Program-made: the position numbers and the translations under genes
DNA from: Maribacter sp044594925
GTDB taxonomy: Bacteria; Bacteroidota; Bacteroidia; Flavobacteriales; Flavobacteriaceae
Direction: 5' to 3'
DNA length: 64,000 nucleotides
NCBI RefSeq assembly: GCF_044594925.1
Contig: NZ_CP138991.1
Location: 3,932,493 to 3,996,492 of the forward strand
The notes under the pieces: generated by a model
The model's input: the letters and a program-made list of their open reading frames with translations, nothing else
The model's database searches: none
Told to the model about the DNA's origin: nothing
Part shown: piece after piece, positions 32,890 through 42,034 of the stretch
Layout of the letters: every line of letters starts with the position of its first letter
Numbering within the stretch: position 1 is the first letter of the stretch

Positions 32890-33057
32890 TTATTCGCCTA
32901 TATCCTCCATAAAAGGGTTTATGGTAATATCCGCTTCCGTTGTCTGCGAGCTATCAATAAGCTTTGTTTCTTCTTTATTGGAAGCATCTACATGATATAT
33001 TATGGCTGCTATCATAAAACAGCTGAGGTAAATAAGGCTTTTTAGTTTGTTACTCAT
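32890..33057 (-). CDS. Hypothetical small exported or membrane protein, 55 aa
   Basis: The ATG at 33057 gives a credible signal/anchor (LKSLIYLSCFMIAAIIYHV) and an acidic tail ending in NPFMEDIGE. The longer frame to 33108 has no extra support. No family. It has its own terminator downstream, and an operator-like palindrome lies 124-150 nt upstream. Confidence 0.55.
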   Translation of the reverse strand: MSNKLKSLIYLSCFMIAAIIYHVDASNKEETKLIDSSQTTEADITINPFMEDIGE

Positions 33058-33108
33058 GATTTGGGGGTTTTTGATTATGCTCCAAAGGTAGCACACGGGT
33101 AAGCGCAA

Positions 33109-33137
33109 AAAAGCCCATTGTTGTGAAATGGGCTTTT
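33109..33137. terminator. Terminator after the metalloprotease gene
   Basis: AAAAGCCCATT / AATGGGCTTTT pair with a 7-nt loop. On the minus strand the stem is followed by a T run. It lies about 100 nt after the stop at 33239. Confidence 0.7.
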
Positions 33138-33180
33138 CTTGATGGCAAAATGCTATTGTATGTGGTTTAGTAAATCGGGT

Positions 33181-33207
33181 TATCGATGATATTTGCCTTT
33201 CATCGAT
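33181..33207. promoter_or_regulatory. Operator-like palindrome, second copy
   Basis: ATCGATGA (33182-33189), 10 nt, TCATCGAT (33200-33207), with a leading T and TTTCATCGAT as the right arm, exactly as at 7781-7807. It lies between the metalloprotease stop and the small gene at 33057, so it could serve that gene. Confidence 0.45.
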
Positions 33208-33238
33208 TGCGCATAAAATCTTACCTCTTTTTAAGTAT

Positions 33239-35728
33239 TTATTTTGGGTCTAAAATCATGGTAATGCGCTCCGCCGTATCCTGTAAATGATATTTGCTCA
33301 TCCTGTCCGATGTTCTTGACGCCGCATTTCTGATTTCTCGTTTTAGGCTGTTCAGTTCGGCTCTTGCCAAGGAACGGATATCTGACTGACTGGTATTTAC
33401 CACGGTCGATTTTTGATACCCTCCAAAGGCCGGCTTCTTACCTTGGTTCTCCGCGGTCATTAAATAGGCCAAACGGTCTATGTGTGCTTTTTGAAGGTTT
33501 CTGCGGTAGGTATCTATTTTTCTTCCAGAGGGTAACTCTGACCAAATCCCTTTTCGTAAATCGCTCATCATTGCTATCAGTGAGTAGGCCTCGGAACCAT
33601 TAGCGGTCTCATTTTCAATAAGTCTTGCCATTTTGCCCAGACTCAACATATTGTTCAATGTGCGTACTTGTATAGACCTGATACGTTCTACGAAGCCCGA
33701 GTATTGGGTTTTTCCAAAAATATCCTGATCTAACAACCAGTCCGGAGTTTGGAAAAGTTCTTCTTGGATAAATGTCATACAGTTTGCCTGGTGTGCTTTT
33801 GCAACGGGTGTATACACCGCACCTTCTTGCTCATAGGTTTTGTGATGTTCATAGACACCACCTATGTTATTGGATACATGGCCCATATACCTATTGTATT
33901 GCGAAATGACTTGGCCGTAGAGGGTTTCTAGGTCATCATAGTTTTTACCGTCTTCCTTGGTCCATTCTACCAATTTGGGAACAATACGTTTTAGATTGGC
34001 AATGCCGTAGGTACTTGCCTTAATGGCATCGTCACCTAAATCTTCCGTTTGTGAACTTGGGTCAACGATATCTCCTACTTGCTGATGACCAAATCTGTAC
34101 AGTGGATCGCCAGCGTGTTTTAGTATCCAACTATCCAAGGTCTTTTTCTCTTCTTCCGCAGTTTTGTCCAAAATTGGTTTATAGCCCCATTGTATGGCAT
34201 ACTTGTCATAAACACCAATATCTGGCATTAGAGCTACGCCCTCGTCACCAGGTTGCGCTATATAGTTAAAACGGGCATAGTCCATAATTGAAGGAGCGGT
34301 ACCGTACTTTTTGGTGAAACTTGCAGATCGTAAGGAATCTACAGGGTAGGCAACACTACTTCCCATGTTATGAGGGAGCCCTAGGGTGTGCCCCACCTCG
34401 TGGGAGGAAACAAAACGGATCAACCTGCCCATGACTTCATCCTCAAAGTCAACACCCCTAGCATCTGGGTTAATGGCAGCGGTCTGTACAAAGAACCAGT
34501 TACGCAACAAGGTCATTACATTATGGTACCAGTTAATGTCCGATTCCAAGATTTCTCCACTTCTTGGGTCGCTAACATGCGGGCCATTGGCATTTGGTAT
34601 GGGTGATGCCAAATAACGGACTACGGAATACCTAACGTCCTCAGGGGACCATTCCGGGTCTTCCTCCTTGGTCGGCGGGTCTTTTGCAATAATCGCATTT
34701 TTGAATCCGGCCGCCTCAAAAGCAACTTGCCAATCTTCAATACCTTGTTTAATAAAAGGGACCCATTGTTTCGGCGTTGCCCTATCTACATAATAAACGA
34801 TCTGTTTCTTAGGTTCTACCAGTTCCCCACGGGTATACTTTTCAATATCCTCGTCCTTGACCTCTAAACGCCAACGGTCCAAAAAGGTTATGGTCTTACT
34901 TTCTTGTGCGTCTAGGCCGTAATCTACCTGCCCTCTAGCGAACCAGCCTACTCTGCGGTCAAAATAACGGCGTTTCATGGGCTCTTCAGGTAAAAGAACC
35001 ATAGAATTGTTTATCTCTACAGAAATAGAACCAAGACTTCCATTACTAGGGGCGGCACTGGCCAAATAGGTTTTTACGTGTCTGGCTTCCACGTTCAAGG
35101 GATAACTCTTAATGCTTTCGATAAAACTACGGCTCTCGTCCAAGCGGGATACTTTATAGCGTTTTCTGTAAAATTCCGGCATTCCAAAAGCTTTGGTGTC
35201 CTTGGTGAATATATTATCCACTTCGATTACCGTAGCCGGATTTAAGGAATCTTTCTTAAGCGCTTTGATATCAAAGGCATACAGCACCGGTTCAAAATTA
35301 GAATTTACAACAGCTTCGTGCACGGGAAGGGAGTCTGCAGCGACTACATCATGCGATACCACGCGTACCAATACTTTTTTATCCTTCTTTTCCCAACGCA
35401 ATACCTGGGTATTGATTTTTCCACCGCCAAAACCGATACGTGATGCGGTTTTGGAGATACGGCTTACCATCAACATTTCTTTATTGAACAGGGAATCCGG
35501 GATTTCATAGTAGTGTTTGTCCTCCACCACGTGAACGTCAAAAAGACCTTTGTCCGTCTGGGCATCCTTGGTAATGACCTTGTTGTAAGGCTTTATTTTG
35601 TCCTTACTGGGTTTATCATCGGTCTTTTCTGTTTTCTTTTTTTTCTTTTTGAAGATTTGAGCTTCTGCGGTCTGATAACTTAGTGTAAAGACCAAGGTAA
35701 GTAGTACAAAGAGTAATTTTTTAGTCAT
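33239..35728 (-). CDS. Zinc-dependent metalloprotease, DUF5117/DUF5118 type, exported
   Basis: An 829-residue protein with a signal peptide (MTKKLLFVLLTLVFTLSYQT) and a Lys-rich linker (KKKKKKTEKTDDKPSK). A DUF5118/DUF5117 N-terminal region (LFDVHVVEDKHYYEIPDSLF) is followed by a metzincin-like centre with HEVGHTLGLPHN (His443, His447, His453 as zinc ligands, Glu444 as base). Helical domains follow. Large exported proteins of this type are common in Bacteroidota and are presumed peptidases. The gene is monocistronic with a terminator at 33109. Confidence 0.92.
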   Translation of the reverse strand: MTKKLLFVLLTLVFTLSYQTAEAQIFKKKKKKTEKTDDKPSKDKIKPYNKVITKDAQTDKGLFDVHVVEDKHYYEIPDSLFNKEMLMVSRISKTASRIGFGGGKINTQVLRWEKKDKKVLVRVVSHDVVAADSLPVHEAVVNSNFEPVLYAFDIKALKKDSLNPATVIEVDNIFTKDTKAFGMPEFYRKRYKVSRLDESRSFIESIKSYPLNVEARHVKTYLASAAPSNGSLGSISVEINNSMVLLPEEPMKRRYFDRRVGWFARGQVDYGLDAQESKTITFLDRWRLEVKDEDIEKYTRGELVEPKKQIVYYVDRATPKQWVPFIKQGIEDWQVAFEAAGFKNAIIAKDPPTKEEDPEWSPEDVRYSVVRYLASPIPNANGPHVSDPRSGEILESDINWYHNVMTLLRNWFFVQTAAINPDARGVDFEDEVMGRLIRFVSSHEVGHTLGLPHNMGSSVAYPVDSLRSASFTKKYGTAPSIMDYARFNYIAQPGDEGVALMPDIGVYDKYAIQWGYKPILDKTAEEEKKTLDSWILKHAGDPLYRFGHQQVGDIVDPSSQTEDLGDDAIKASTYGIANLKRIVPKLVEWTKEDGKNYDDLETLYGQVISQYNRYMGHVSNNIGGVYEHHKTYEQEGAVYTPVAKAHQANCMTFIQEELFQTPDWLLDQDIFGKTQYSGFVERIRSIQVRTLNNMLSLGKMARLIENETANGSEAYSLIAMMSDLRKGIWSELPSGRKIDTYRRNLQKAHIDRLAYLMTAENQGKKPAFGGYQKSTVVNTSQSDIRSLARAELNSLKREIRNAASRTSDRMSKYHLQDTAERITMILDPK

Positions 35729-35880
35729 TTCTAGTGTTAGTTTGAGAATTTTTCAAAGAACCGAAAAAATAATTGAAGGAATTGTTAATAAAATCATAAG
35801 TCGATTTTGTAACATTTTCCACTTTTTGAAGTCTATTAGAGAAGAAGATATAGAATTATTTTCTGAATTAGTCAAGCTAG

Positions 35881-35904
35881 AAGCCCTTACTGCAGTAGGG
35901 GCTT
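35881..35904. terminator. Hairpin between the SLC13 gene and the metalloprotease gene
   Basis: AAGCCCTTACTG pairs with CAGTAGGGGCTT (11 of 12). It is just downstream of the SLC13 stop at 35911. The longer T run is on the plus strand, so termination in the minus direction may be weaker. Confidence 0.5.
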
Positions 35905-35910
35905 TGTTTT

Positions 35911-37341
35911 TTAAAAAAGTAGCGGTAGTATAAATTGAAATAGTCCTACCAACAGGATAACCGCCAGGATATTCAGGAGAATTCCAGCTTTGGCCATTTC
36001 ATGCACTTTTATATAGCCGCTGGCAAATACTATAGCGTTGGGTGGTGTGGCCATGGGCAGCATAAAGGCACAGCTGCTGGCCATAGTAACGGGAATTAAT
36101 AAATACACGATAGGAAGTCCTAAACCTATCGCTATACCGGCAACTACGGGAGCCAAAACGGCCACTAGGGCCACGTTGCTCATAAGTTCTGTCATAAAGA
36201 GCATAAGAAATATGAGTAGGGTGGCGGTTATGAGTACGCTAATGTCGCTCTCCGCGATGACACCTGCGACCAAATCTACAATACCGGTAACTGACATTCC
36301 CTTGGCGAGGGCTAAACCACCACCAAAAAGGATTAAGATGCCCCAAGCTAATTTTTGAGTGTCTTTCCATTCCAGTATAAAACTGCCTTTTTTAAGATTA
36401 AAAGGAACTGCAAAAAGGGATATAGCAGCAAAAATACTGATCATGGTATCGGACAGGCCTAGATTGGGAATTAGGCTATTGATGACGGTTCTAAAAACCC
36501 ACATGAAAATGGTAATTCCAAAAATAACAAGCACCATTTTTTCCCGCTTGCTGGTAGGGCCCAACTTTTGAAGCTCATCTGCTATAATTTCTTTTGAAGC
36601 ATTGAATTTTAGGGTGCCGCTGGGAAACATCAGTTTTACCAGGACCAAATAGCACATACTTATCATGATGATGGAAAAGGGTAATCCTATGACCATCCAT
36701 TTAAGAAAAGAGATTTCAATTTGATATTCATTTTCCAAAAGCCCTATTAAAACTGAATTTGGAGGAGTTCCAATAACCGTAGCGATACCACCCGCATTTG
36801 CTGAAAATGCGATACCGAGCATAACGCTCAGGGCAAAATTACGGTCCCGTTTGGTAAAACCATCGGCATCGTTAATAAGCAATTGTATCACCGACATGGC
36901 TATAGGGAGCATTACTACGGTGCTGGCCGTATTACTGATCCACATGCTGAGTACGGCCGTGGCGATCATAAAACCGAGGACCACCTTATTCGGTGTAGTA
37001 CCTGTTACTTTAATAATAGATAGTGCTATACGTTTATGCAGATTCACCTTTTCCAAGGCCAATGCCATTACAAATCCGCCAAAAAATAAAAATACAATGG
37101 GACTCCCGTAATTGGCACCTACGTCTCCCATGGGCATAATTTTTAGGAGCGGGAACAACAGTAAGGGCAATAGCGCCGTTACCGATATGGAAACAGCCTC
37201 CGTTATCCACCAAATAATCATCCAAAGTGCAACGGCAATAACGGCATCGGCGTTTTCACTAATTAGGGCCGAAGGCAGATTTTTGATTATAAGGAAGAAT
37301 ATGGGGCCTGATATAAGGCCTATTTTTTTACCTAATTCCAT
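35911..37341 (-). CDS. SLC13/DASS family sodium-coupled anion transporter
   Basis: A 476-residue inner-membrane transporter with 11 or more predicted helices. The two DASS repeats are visible: MWISNTASTVVMLPIAMSVI carries the SNT motif (Ser-Asn-Thr), the second copy is MTELMSNVALVAVLAPVVAG. Also typical are FGGGLALAKGM and the ATPPNAIVFASGYI end. Substrates in the family are dicarboxylates, citrate or sulfate; the dicarboxylate branch is likely but unproven. It is monocistronic. Confidence 0.93.
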   Translation of the reverse strand: MELGKKIGLISGPIFFLIIKNLPSALISENADAVIAVALWMIIWWITEAVSISVTALLPLLLFPLLKIMPMGDVGANYGSPIVFLFFGGFVMALALEKVNLHKRIALSIIKVTGTTPNKVVLGFMIATAVLSMWISNTASTVVMLPIAMSVIQLLINDADGFTKRDRNFALSVMLGIAFSANAGGIATVIGTPPNSVLIGLLENEYQIEISFLKWMVIGLPFSIIMISMCYLVLVKLMFPSGTLKFNASKEIIADELQKLGPTSKREKMVLVIFGITIFMWVFRTVINSLIPNLGLSDTMISIFAAISLFAVPFNLKKGSFILEWKDTQKLAWGILILFGGGLALAKGMSVTGIVDLVAGVIAESDISVLITATLLIFLMLFMTELMSNVALVAVLAPVVAGIAIGLGLPIVYLLIPVTMASSCAFMLPMATPPNAIVFASGYIKVHEMAKAGILLNILAVILLVGLFQFILPLLF

Positions 37342-37610
37342 ATTTCTCTAAACTATTGCTTTTTTACGCGTTCCCAAAATGAATTTCCTTTTAAAAGATT
37401 TAGGTGTCAATCTAGGGGGTGGTAAAACTATTGGGGAGATTTAAATTGGAAGCATTTTTTTTAGTCTAGCGTTAGGGCTTATGGTTTCAACATTATTGAA
37501 TAATACGAAGCAATGAACCGTAAAATGAACAATGTCCCATATCAGTTCGGAAAAATTAATTTAAAAGAAGATGCTTTAGCCTAGATTAAGATAAGAATAA
37601 TGGTTTTGTC

Positions 37611-38288
37611 TCAATGACCTTTAAAATAACCGTATAGTTGATATACAAAGAGACCTGCGCCCGCAATAATTAAATAGATATTAGCTGCTTTATAAAAAGC
37701 CTTATAGCTCTTTTTCGATTTCCATTGGGTAATGACAAAAACTATGGGTATTAATGCTAGTACTTGTCCAAGCTCAACCCCAATATTAAAACATACGATT
37801 TTGGATAAAAACTGAGAGGAGCCCACATCAAAAGACTGTAGGCGGGTAGAAAGTCCAAATCCGTGGATTAATCCAAAAATCCATACCATAAGAAGAAGGT
37901 TGGGAGATGTTACTTTTAAATAGTTTTTAAACCCTTCTAAATTTTCGAATCCTTTATAGAGTACACTTAAAGCTATGACCGCATCTATGAGATGTTCATT
38001 AGCTTTAATGCCTAAATAGGTTGCCCCAATCAGTGTAATGCTATGCCCAATAGTAAAAACGGTGATGAATTTTAAAATATCTTTAAATCCGTTCAAGTAG
38101 AAAATAACACCTGCTAGGAATAGCAAATGATCATAACCGGTAAGCATGTGTTTTGCTCCTACGTATATGTAGGATAAAAGTCCTCCATTATTCAATATTT
38201 CTTGATCACCCGAACTTACTCCGTGCGCGGCAAGCAGTAAAGGGAATAACAGAAGGGCTCCACTGAGTACATACCTTTTACTACTCAT
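37611..38288 (-). CDS. HupE/UreJ-like membrane protein
   Basis: 225 residues from the ATG at 38288, inside the stop region of the His-rich gene (8-nt overlap). It has a signal-like first helix (SGALLLFPLLLAAHG), then HMLTGYDHLLFLAGVIFYLN and TVFTIGHSITLIGATYLGI, the text of the HupE/UreJ_2 family, with about seven membrane helices. HupE/UreJ proteins are nickel or cobalt permeases. With the His-rich partner next door, divalent-metal uptake is a reasonable inference. Confidence 0.88.
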   Translation of the reverse strand: MSSKRYVLSGALLLFPLLLAAHGVSSGDQEILNNGGLLSYIYVGAKHMLTGYDHLLFLAGVIFYLNGFKDILKFITVFTIGHSITLIGATYLGIKANEHLIDAVIALSVLYKGFENLEGFKNYLKVTSPNLLLMVWIFGLIHGFGLSTRLQSFDVGSSQFLSKIVCFNIGVELGQVLALIPIVFVITQWKSKKSYKAFYKAANIYLIIAGAGLFVYQLYGYFKGH

Positions 38289-39414
38289 TGGTCTTTTTTT
38301 GGCTGTTAAACCATAAAAACAAAGCACCGATCAAAATTATACTACCTATCAATATAACGTATGTCAAATAGTTGTTTTCATGCTCGTGGTCATCTTCATG
38401 TGTGTGCGTAGCAGCACTATGAGCATGAGTGGTCTCAAATGTCAAGGTGGTCCAGTTAGATTCATGGGTTAAGCCTTCTTCCTCTGTTTGTGCCAGATGA
38501 ATGGTTTGAAAGTACCAAATGCCATCGGCAGAAAGATGTGCCTTGGCAATACCATTGGCATTTGTTCGCAGTTGTTGCCCTGTAGCATGTGTATGCGACG
38601 CTTCCTTTTCTTCTTGCTTATGAGTGTTTGGTGCCTCGCCATCATGAGAATGGGGACTTGCGGCAGCCGTAACTGTAGCATCATGACTATGCGGTTCGGG
38701 GTTGCCATGGGTATGTTCGGCATTGGCCTTATCATTATGGGAGTGACCATGGTTTTCATCGGTTGCAACCGTATCGTGGGAGTGTCCATTTTCTATCGGT
38801 CTATAATCTGCATACACTAACTGATTTGCCAAGGGTTTCCCTTTTAATAGAAGCTTTACCGCTAAACTGTCTCCCGTATGCAGCTCATAAGGATTTTCTA
38901 AGGGGATAAACTCTATGGGATAACCCAAAGGCTTCTGCCAATCATCGGTTGTAATTGCCCCGACCTGAAAAATAGTTTTAACATGTTTCGAATATTTTTC
39001 TACAGCGTTGGTGTTTAAGGCGTTGTTCTGTTTACGCCATTCTAGCATATCATAAATACCCTCATGTTCTAGATAATCATTGAAGGCTTTTGCTTCCATT
39101 GCCAGCGACCTGGCTTTGGTAGATACACCAACTACATAGGTTCCCGGCGCTCCAGTTTTAAAATTCAAAAAAGTGGTACTGTCCTTTTCGGTCCATTGGG
39201 CGTCGGTGACTTTTTTTCTAACTCCGGCACTTACAATGCTGGCATCTATCATTCTGTCGCGATCTATTACATTTTCACTTTTTTCAAAAGTGCCATTAAA
39301 TAGCTGAAGTGCTATTGCTGTATTAGGTGCTACAAAATAAGTATTGAGCTTTAAAAACATGGTATGGCTGCAAAGGAGCACAACAATAGAAAAGGCAAAA
39401 AACACTTTTTTCAT
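38281..39414 (-). CDS. His-rich exported protein, membrane anchored, partner of HupE-like permease
   Basis: 377 residues. Residues 1-20 form a signal peptide, a DUF4198-like beta domain follows (EFIPLENPYELHTGDSLAVK), then a His-rich stretch at about 210-285 with many HSH, HTH and HxH units (GHSHDTVATDENHGHSHN, EHTHGNPEPHSHD) and another near the C-terminus (HSAATHTHEDDHEHENN). A final membrane helix ends the protein. His clusters of this kind chelate Ni, Co or Zn. Overlap with the HupE gene shows translational coupling. The role would be periplasmic metal capture or delivery. Confidence 0.85.
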   Translation of the reverse strand: MKKVFFAFSIVVLLCSHTMFLKLNTYFVAPNTAIALQLFNGTFEKSENVIDRDRMIDASIVSAGVRKKVTDAQWTEKDSTTFLNFKTGAPGTYVVGVSTKARSLAMEAKAFNDYLEHEGIYDMLEWRKQNNALNTNAVEKYSKHVKTIFQVGAITTDDWQKPLGYPIEFIPLENPYELHTGDSLAVKLLLKGKPLANQLVYADYRPIENGHSHDTVATDENHGHSHNDKANAEHTHGNPEPHSHDATVTAAASPHSHDGEAPNTHKQEEKEASHTHATGQQLRTNANGIAKAHLSADGIWYFQTIHLAQTEEEGLTHESNWTTLTFETTHAHSAATHTHEDDHEHENNYLTYVILIGSIILIGALFLWFNSQKKTNE

Positions 39415-39486
39415 CCTGTATTAGGTTTTACGTTTCGAAAATAAAAGGAATCACTATCATGATTCAAACGTACCTACGTAGAAAAA

Positions 39487-41175
39487 CTAACTAAGTTCAA
39501 TAAAAAGTCCATTTTCTGTTTTAGATACTTTTGCCAAGTTGTTTTTAGTTAATGCTTTAATGGACTTATCCCATTTTTTGCCGCTAAGTCCTGCTTGAGT
39601 TTTTAGCGCCCCAAGATCCATGGTGCCCTCTGGTTTTAATATGGCGACAATGGCTTTTTCTTCATCCGTTAATTCCACCGCCTTTTTCTCTGGTCTCATT
39701 TGAGGAAAAAACAACACTTCTTGTATGGAGGAGTTATTGGTCAACAGCATCACTAATCTATCTATACCAATACCTATTCCTGAAGTCGGAGGCATACCAT
39801 ACTCCAGTGCCCGTAAAAAATCTTGGTCAATGAACATGGCTTCATCGTCTCCTTTTGCGGAAAGACGCAACTGCTCTTCAAAGCGTTCGCGTTGGTCTAT
39901 GGGGTCGTTCAGCTCAGAATAACAATTGGCCAGTTCTTTTCCATTTACCATTAATTCAAAACGCTCTGTGAGGGCGGGATTATCGCGATGTTGTTTTGTT
40001 AACGGACTCATCTCTTTTGGATAGTCCGTGATAAAGGTGGGCTGTATGTAAAAGTGCTCGCATTTTTCGCCAAAAATCTCATCGATAAGTTTACCTACGC
40101 CCATGGTTTCGTCTACTTCTAAGCCTAAATTTTTAGCAGTCTCGCGCAATTCTTCCTCACCCATTCCGGCAACATCTACGCCGGTATGTATTTTTATAGC
40201 TTCCAAGATAGGGACTCTTGCATAGGGAGCCTTAAACTCAATTTCATTTTCGCCAACTTTTACTTTTGATGTGCCGTTAGCATCTATGGCCACTTTTTCA
40301 AGGAGTGCCTCGGTAGTATCCATCATCCAATTGTAATCCTTATAGGCAACATACAATTCCATCACCGTAAACTCTGGATTGTGGGTGCGGTCCATTCCTT
40401 CGTTCCTAAAATCCTTTGAGAACTCATACACCCCATCAAAACCACCAACGATTAATCTTTTTAAATACAATTCATTGGCAATACGCAGGTATAGCGGTAT
40501 GTCCAGTGCGTTGTGGTGTGTTAAAAAAGGCCTTGCGGCAGCACCACCTGGGATAGGTTGTAGTATGGGCGTTTCAACCTCTAAGTAGCCTTTATCGTTA
40601 TAAAACTGACGAATACTGTTCGTAATCTTCGTACGTTTCACAAAAGTTTCCTTTACATGAGGATTCACCACCAAATCTACGTAGCGCTGACGATAGCGTA
40701 GTTCCGGGTCGTTGAATTCATCGTAGGTATTTCCTTCGGTATCTTGCTTAGGAAGCGGTAAAGGGCGTAAGGCTTTGCAGAGAATGGTAAAGTCTTTTAC
40801 CAAGACGGTTTTCTCACCGACCTTGGTCGTAAAAAGCTCCCCTTCTATACCCAGGATATCCCCTAAATCTAAAAGCTTTTTAAAGATTTCGTTATACTTG
40901 GTATGGTCGTCCGGTGGGCAAATTTCATCTCGGTTAAAGTATACCTGTATACGGCCCTCGCTATCCTGTAATTCTCCAAAAGATGCTTTTCCCTGTACCT
41001 TTTTTCGCATCAACCTACCCGATATAACTACTTTTTTTCCTTCCTCGTAGTCCTGTTTTATACTTTCTGAAGTAGCATCTACTGGGTATAAGGCCGCAGG
41101 ATAGGGATCAATACCCATCTCTCGTAATTTGGCCAATTTCTCTCTTCTGATAATTTCTTGCTCGGATAGCTGCAT
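39487..41175 (-). CDS. lysS: Lysyl-tRNA synthetase, class II
   Basis: A 562-residue enzyme charging tRNA-Lys. It has an OB-fold anticodon domain (GRLMRKKVQGKASFGELQDS), then the class II core with motif 2 (FRNEGMDRTHNPEFTVMELY) and motif 3 (GIGIGIDRLVMLLTN). It carries about 65 extra C-terminal residues (from about 500, LKPEGTMDLGALKTQAGLSG) that resemble a small helical domain seen in Bacteroidota LysS. Otherwise standard. Confidence 0.97.
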   Translation of the reverse strand: MQLSEQEIIRREKLAKLREMGIDPYPAALYPVDATSESIKQDYEEGKKVVISGRLMRKKVQGKASFGELQDSEGRIQVYFNRDEICPPDDHTKYNEIFKKLLDLGDILGIEGELFTTKVGEKTVLVKDFTILCKALRPLPLPKQDTEGNTYDEFNDPELRYRQRYVDLVVNPHVKETFVKRTKITNSIRQFYNDKGYLEVETPILQPIPGGAAARPFLTHHNALDIPLYLRIANELYLKRLIVGGFDGVYEFSKDFRNEGMDRTHNPEFTVMELYVAYKDYNWMMDTTEALLEKVAIDANGTSKVKVGENEIEFKAPYARVPILEAIKIHTGVDVAGMGEEELRETAKNLGLEVDETMGVGKLIDEIFGEKCEHFYIQPTFITDYPKEMSPLTKQHRDNPALTERFELMVNGKELANCYSELNDPIDQRERFEEQLRLSAKGDDEAMFIDQDFLRALEYGMPPTSGIGIGIDRLVMLLTNNSSIQEVLFFPQMRPEKKAVELTDEEKAIVAILKPEGTMDLGALKTQAGLSGKKWDKSIKALTKNNLAKVSKTENGLFIELS

Positions 41176-41194
41176 CGCAATTTATTTAAAGGCG

Positions 41195-41202
41195 CAAAGA
41201 TA
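41195..41202 (-). promoter_or_regulatory. Bacteroidota -7 box for lysS
   Basis: TATCTTTG on the minus strand, 19 nt before the lysS ATG; a weak TTGA lies about 20 nt upstream. Confidence 0.45.
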
Positions 41203-41304
41203 GGTAAGATGCAGTAATCTTTCAATCTAGCGCACACAAAAGGAAAACAGAAAGCATATTTTATGATACTTAATTTGTTACAGGTAACACCAAGGGCTTA
41301 GAAC

Positions 41305-41865
41305 TCAATCAAAATGCATGGACTGTGCTTTGTTAGCGATGTAATTATCTGAAGTTATGATTTGAAGTAGATCTTCTTCCAGACTCTTGTTAGGTGTTTC
41401 TATGATTCTATTCTGTTCCCTACCGTTTCTGTAAAAAATAAAAGTGGGTACCCTAAGGATTTGTAATCCCCACTCTTCACCATCCGGACTTGTTTTGTAA
41501 TGCTCCTTTCTTCTGTCAAGTGCTACTATTTTTAAGTTTTTAGAAGGATGGCCCGCGGCATCTAAAATTTTCATAAAACGGGGTACTTCTCTTTTACTGT
41601 CACCACACCAGGTTCCCAAGAATACAAGTATTTGATAGTGCTGAAGTTCATCTTTGAATTTTTCGATTATGGGTTGTTTCACGTTGTAATTGTCATAATT
41701 TGGCTTGTACCAACTATTGTAAGTAGTTTGTGCTAAACCTTCTTTTGTTATTTCCCCGACCAGAAACTTTTGGCCATTGTCCAGGGTTATTTCTTGGTTG
41801 ACATCCTGTGCGGAAATAAAAAGGGAGGTAATAAGTGCAATCAATATTAAAGAAATGGTTTTCAT
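41305..41865 (-). CDS. Thioredoxin-fold protein, exported, CxxS active site
   Basis: 186 residues from the ATG at 41865, which begins a signal peptide (MKTISLILIALITSLFISAQ). The thioredoxin-like region is YQILVFLGTWCGDSKREVPR, where the usual second Cys is Ser (CGDS). Later text (APTFIFYRNG-like, here VPTFIFYRNGREQNRIIET) fits the fold with the cis-Pro. The protein may be an isomerase-like or thiol-binding factor in the periplasm. The single-Cys CGDS form is common in flavobacterial relatives. Confidence 0.85.
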   Translation of the reverse strand: MKTISLILIALITSLFISAQDVNQEITLDNGQKFLVGEITKEGLAQTTYNSWYKPNYDNYNVKQPIIEKFKDELQHYQILVFLGTWCGDSKREVPRFMKILDAAGHPSKNLKIVALDRRKEHYKTSPDGEEWGLQILRVPTFIFYRNGREQNRIIETPNKSLEEDLLQIITSDNYIANKAQSMHFD

Positions 41866-42034
41866 AAAGCTATATTTTAAATGAGAACCGAATTTCAATA
41901 AAATAAGAACTGAGCTTTTGATAATAAGGGTGGAAATGGGAACTAGACCTAGGTGGATTTTAATTAAAATGCCAAAAAATAGGGGCTTTAAGCAATTTGA
42001 GGATGGACGAACAAAGAGGGTCTTTTGATGTGAA

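Noticed and set aside
35742..35933. Plus-strand frame of 63 residues near the hairpin at 35881
   Set aside because: No family text, overlaps a terminator hairpin and the end of the SLC13 gene; base composition fits a spacer.
41460..41650. CGDS in the thioredoxin-like protein as a defect
   Set aside because: Single-Cys CGDS forms are common in flavobacterial relatives, so it is likely normal for this subfamily.
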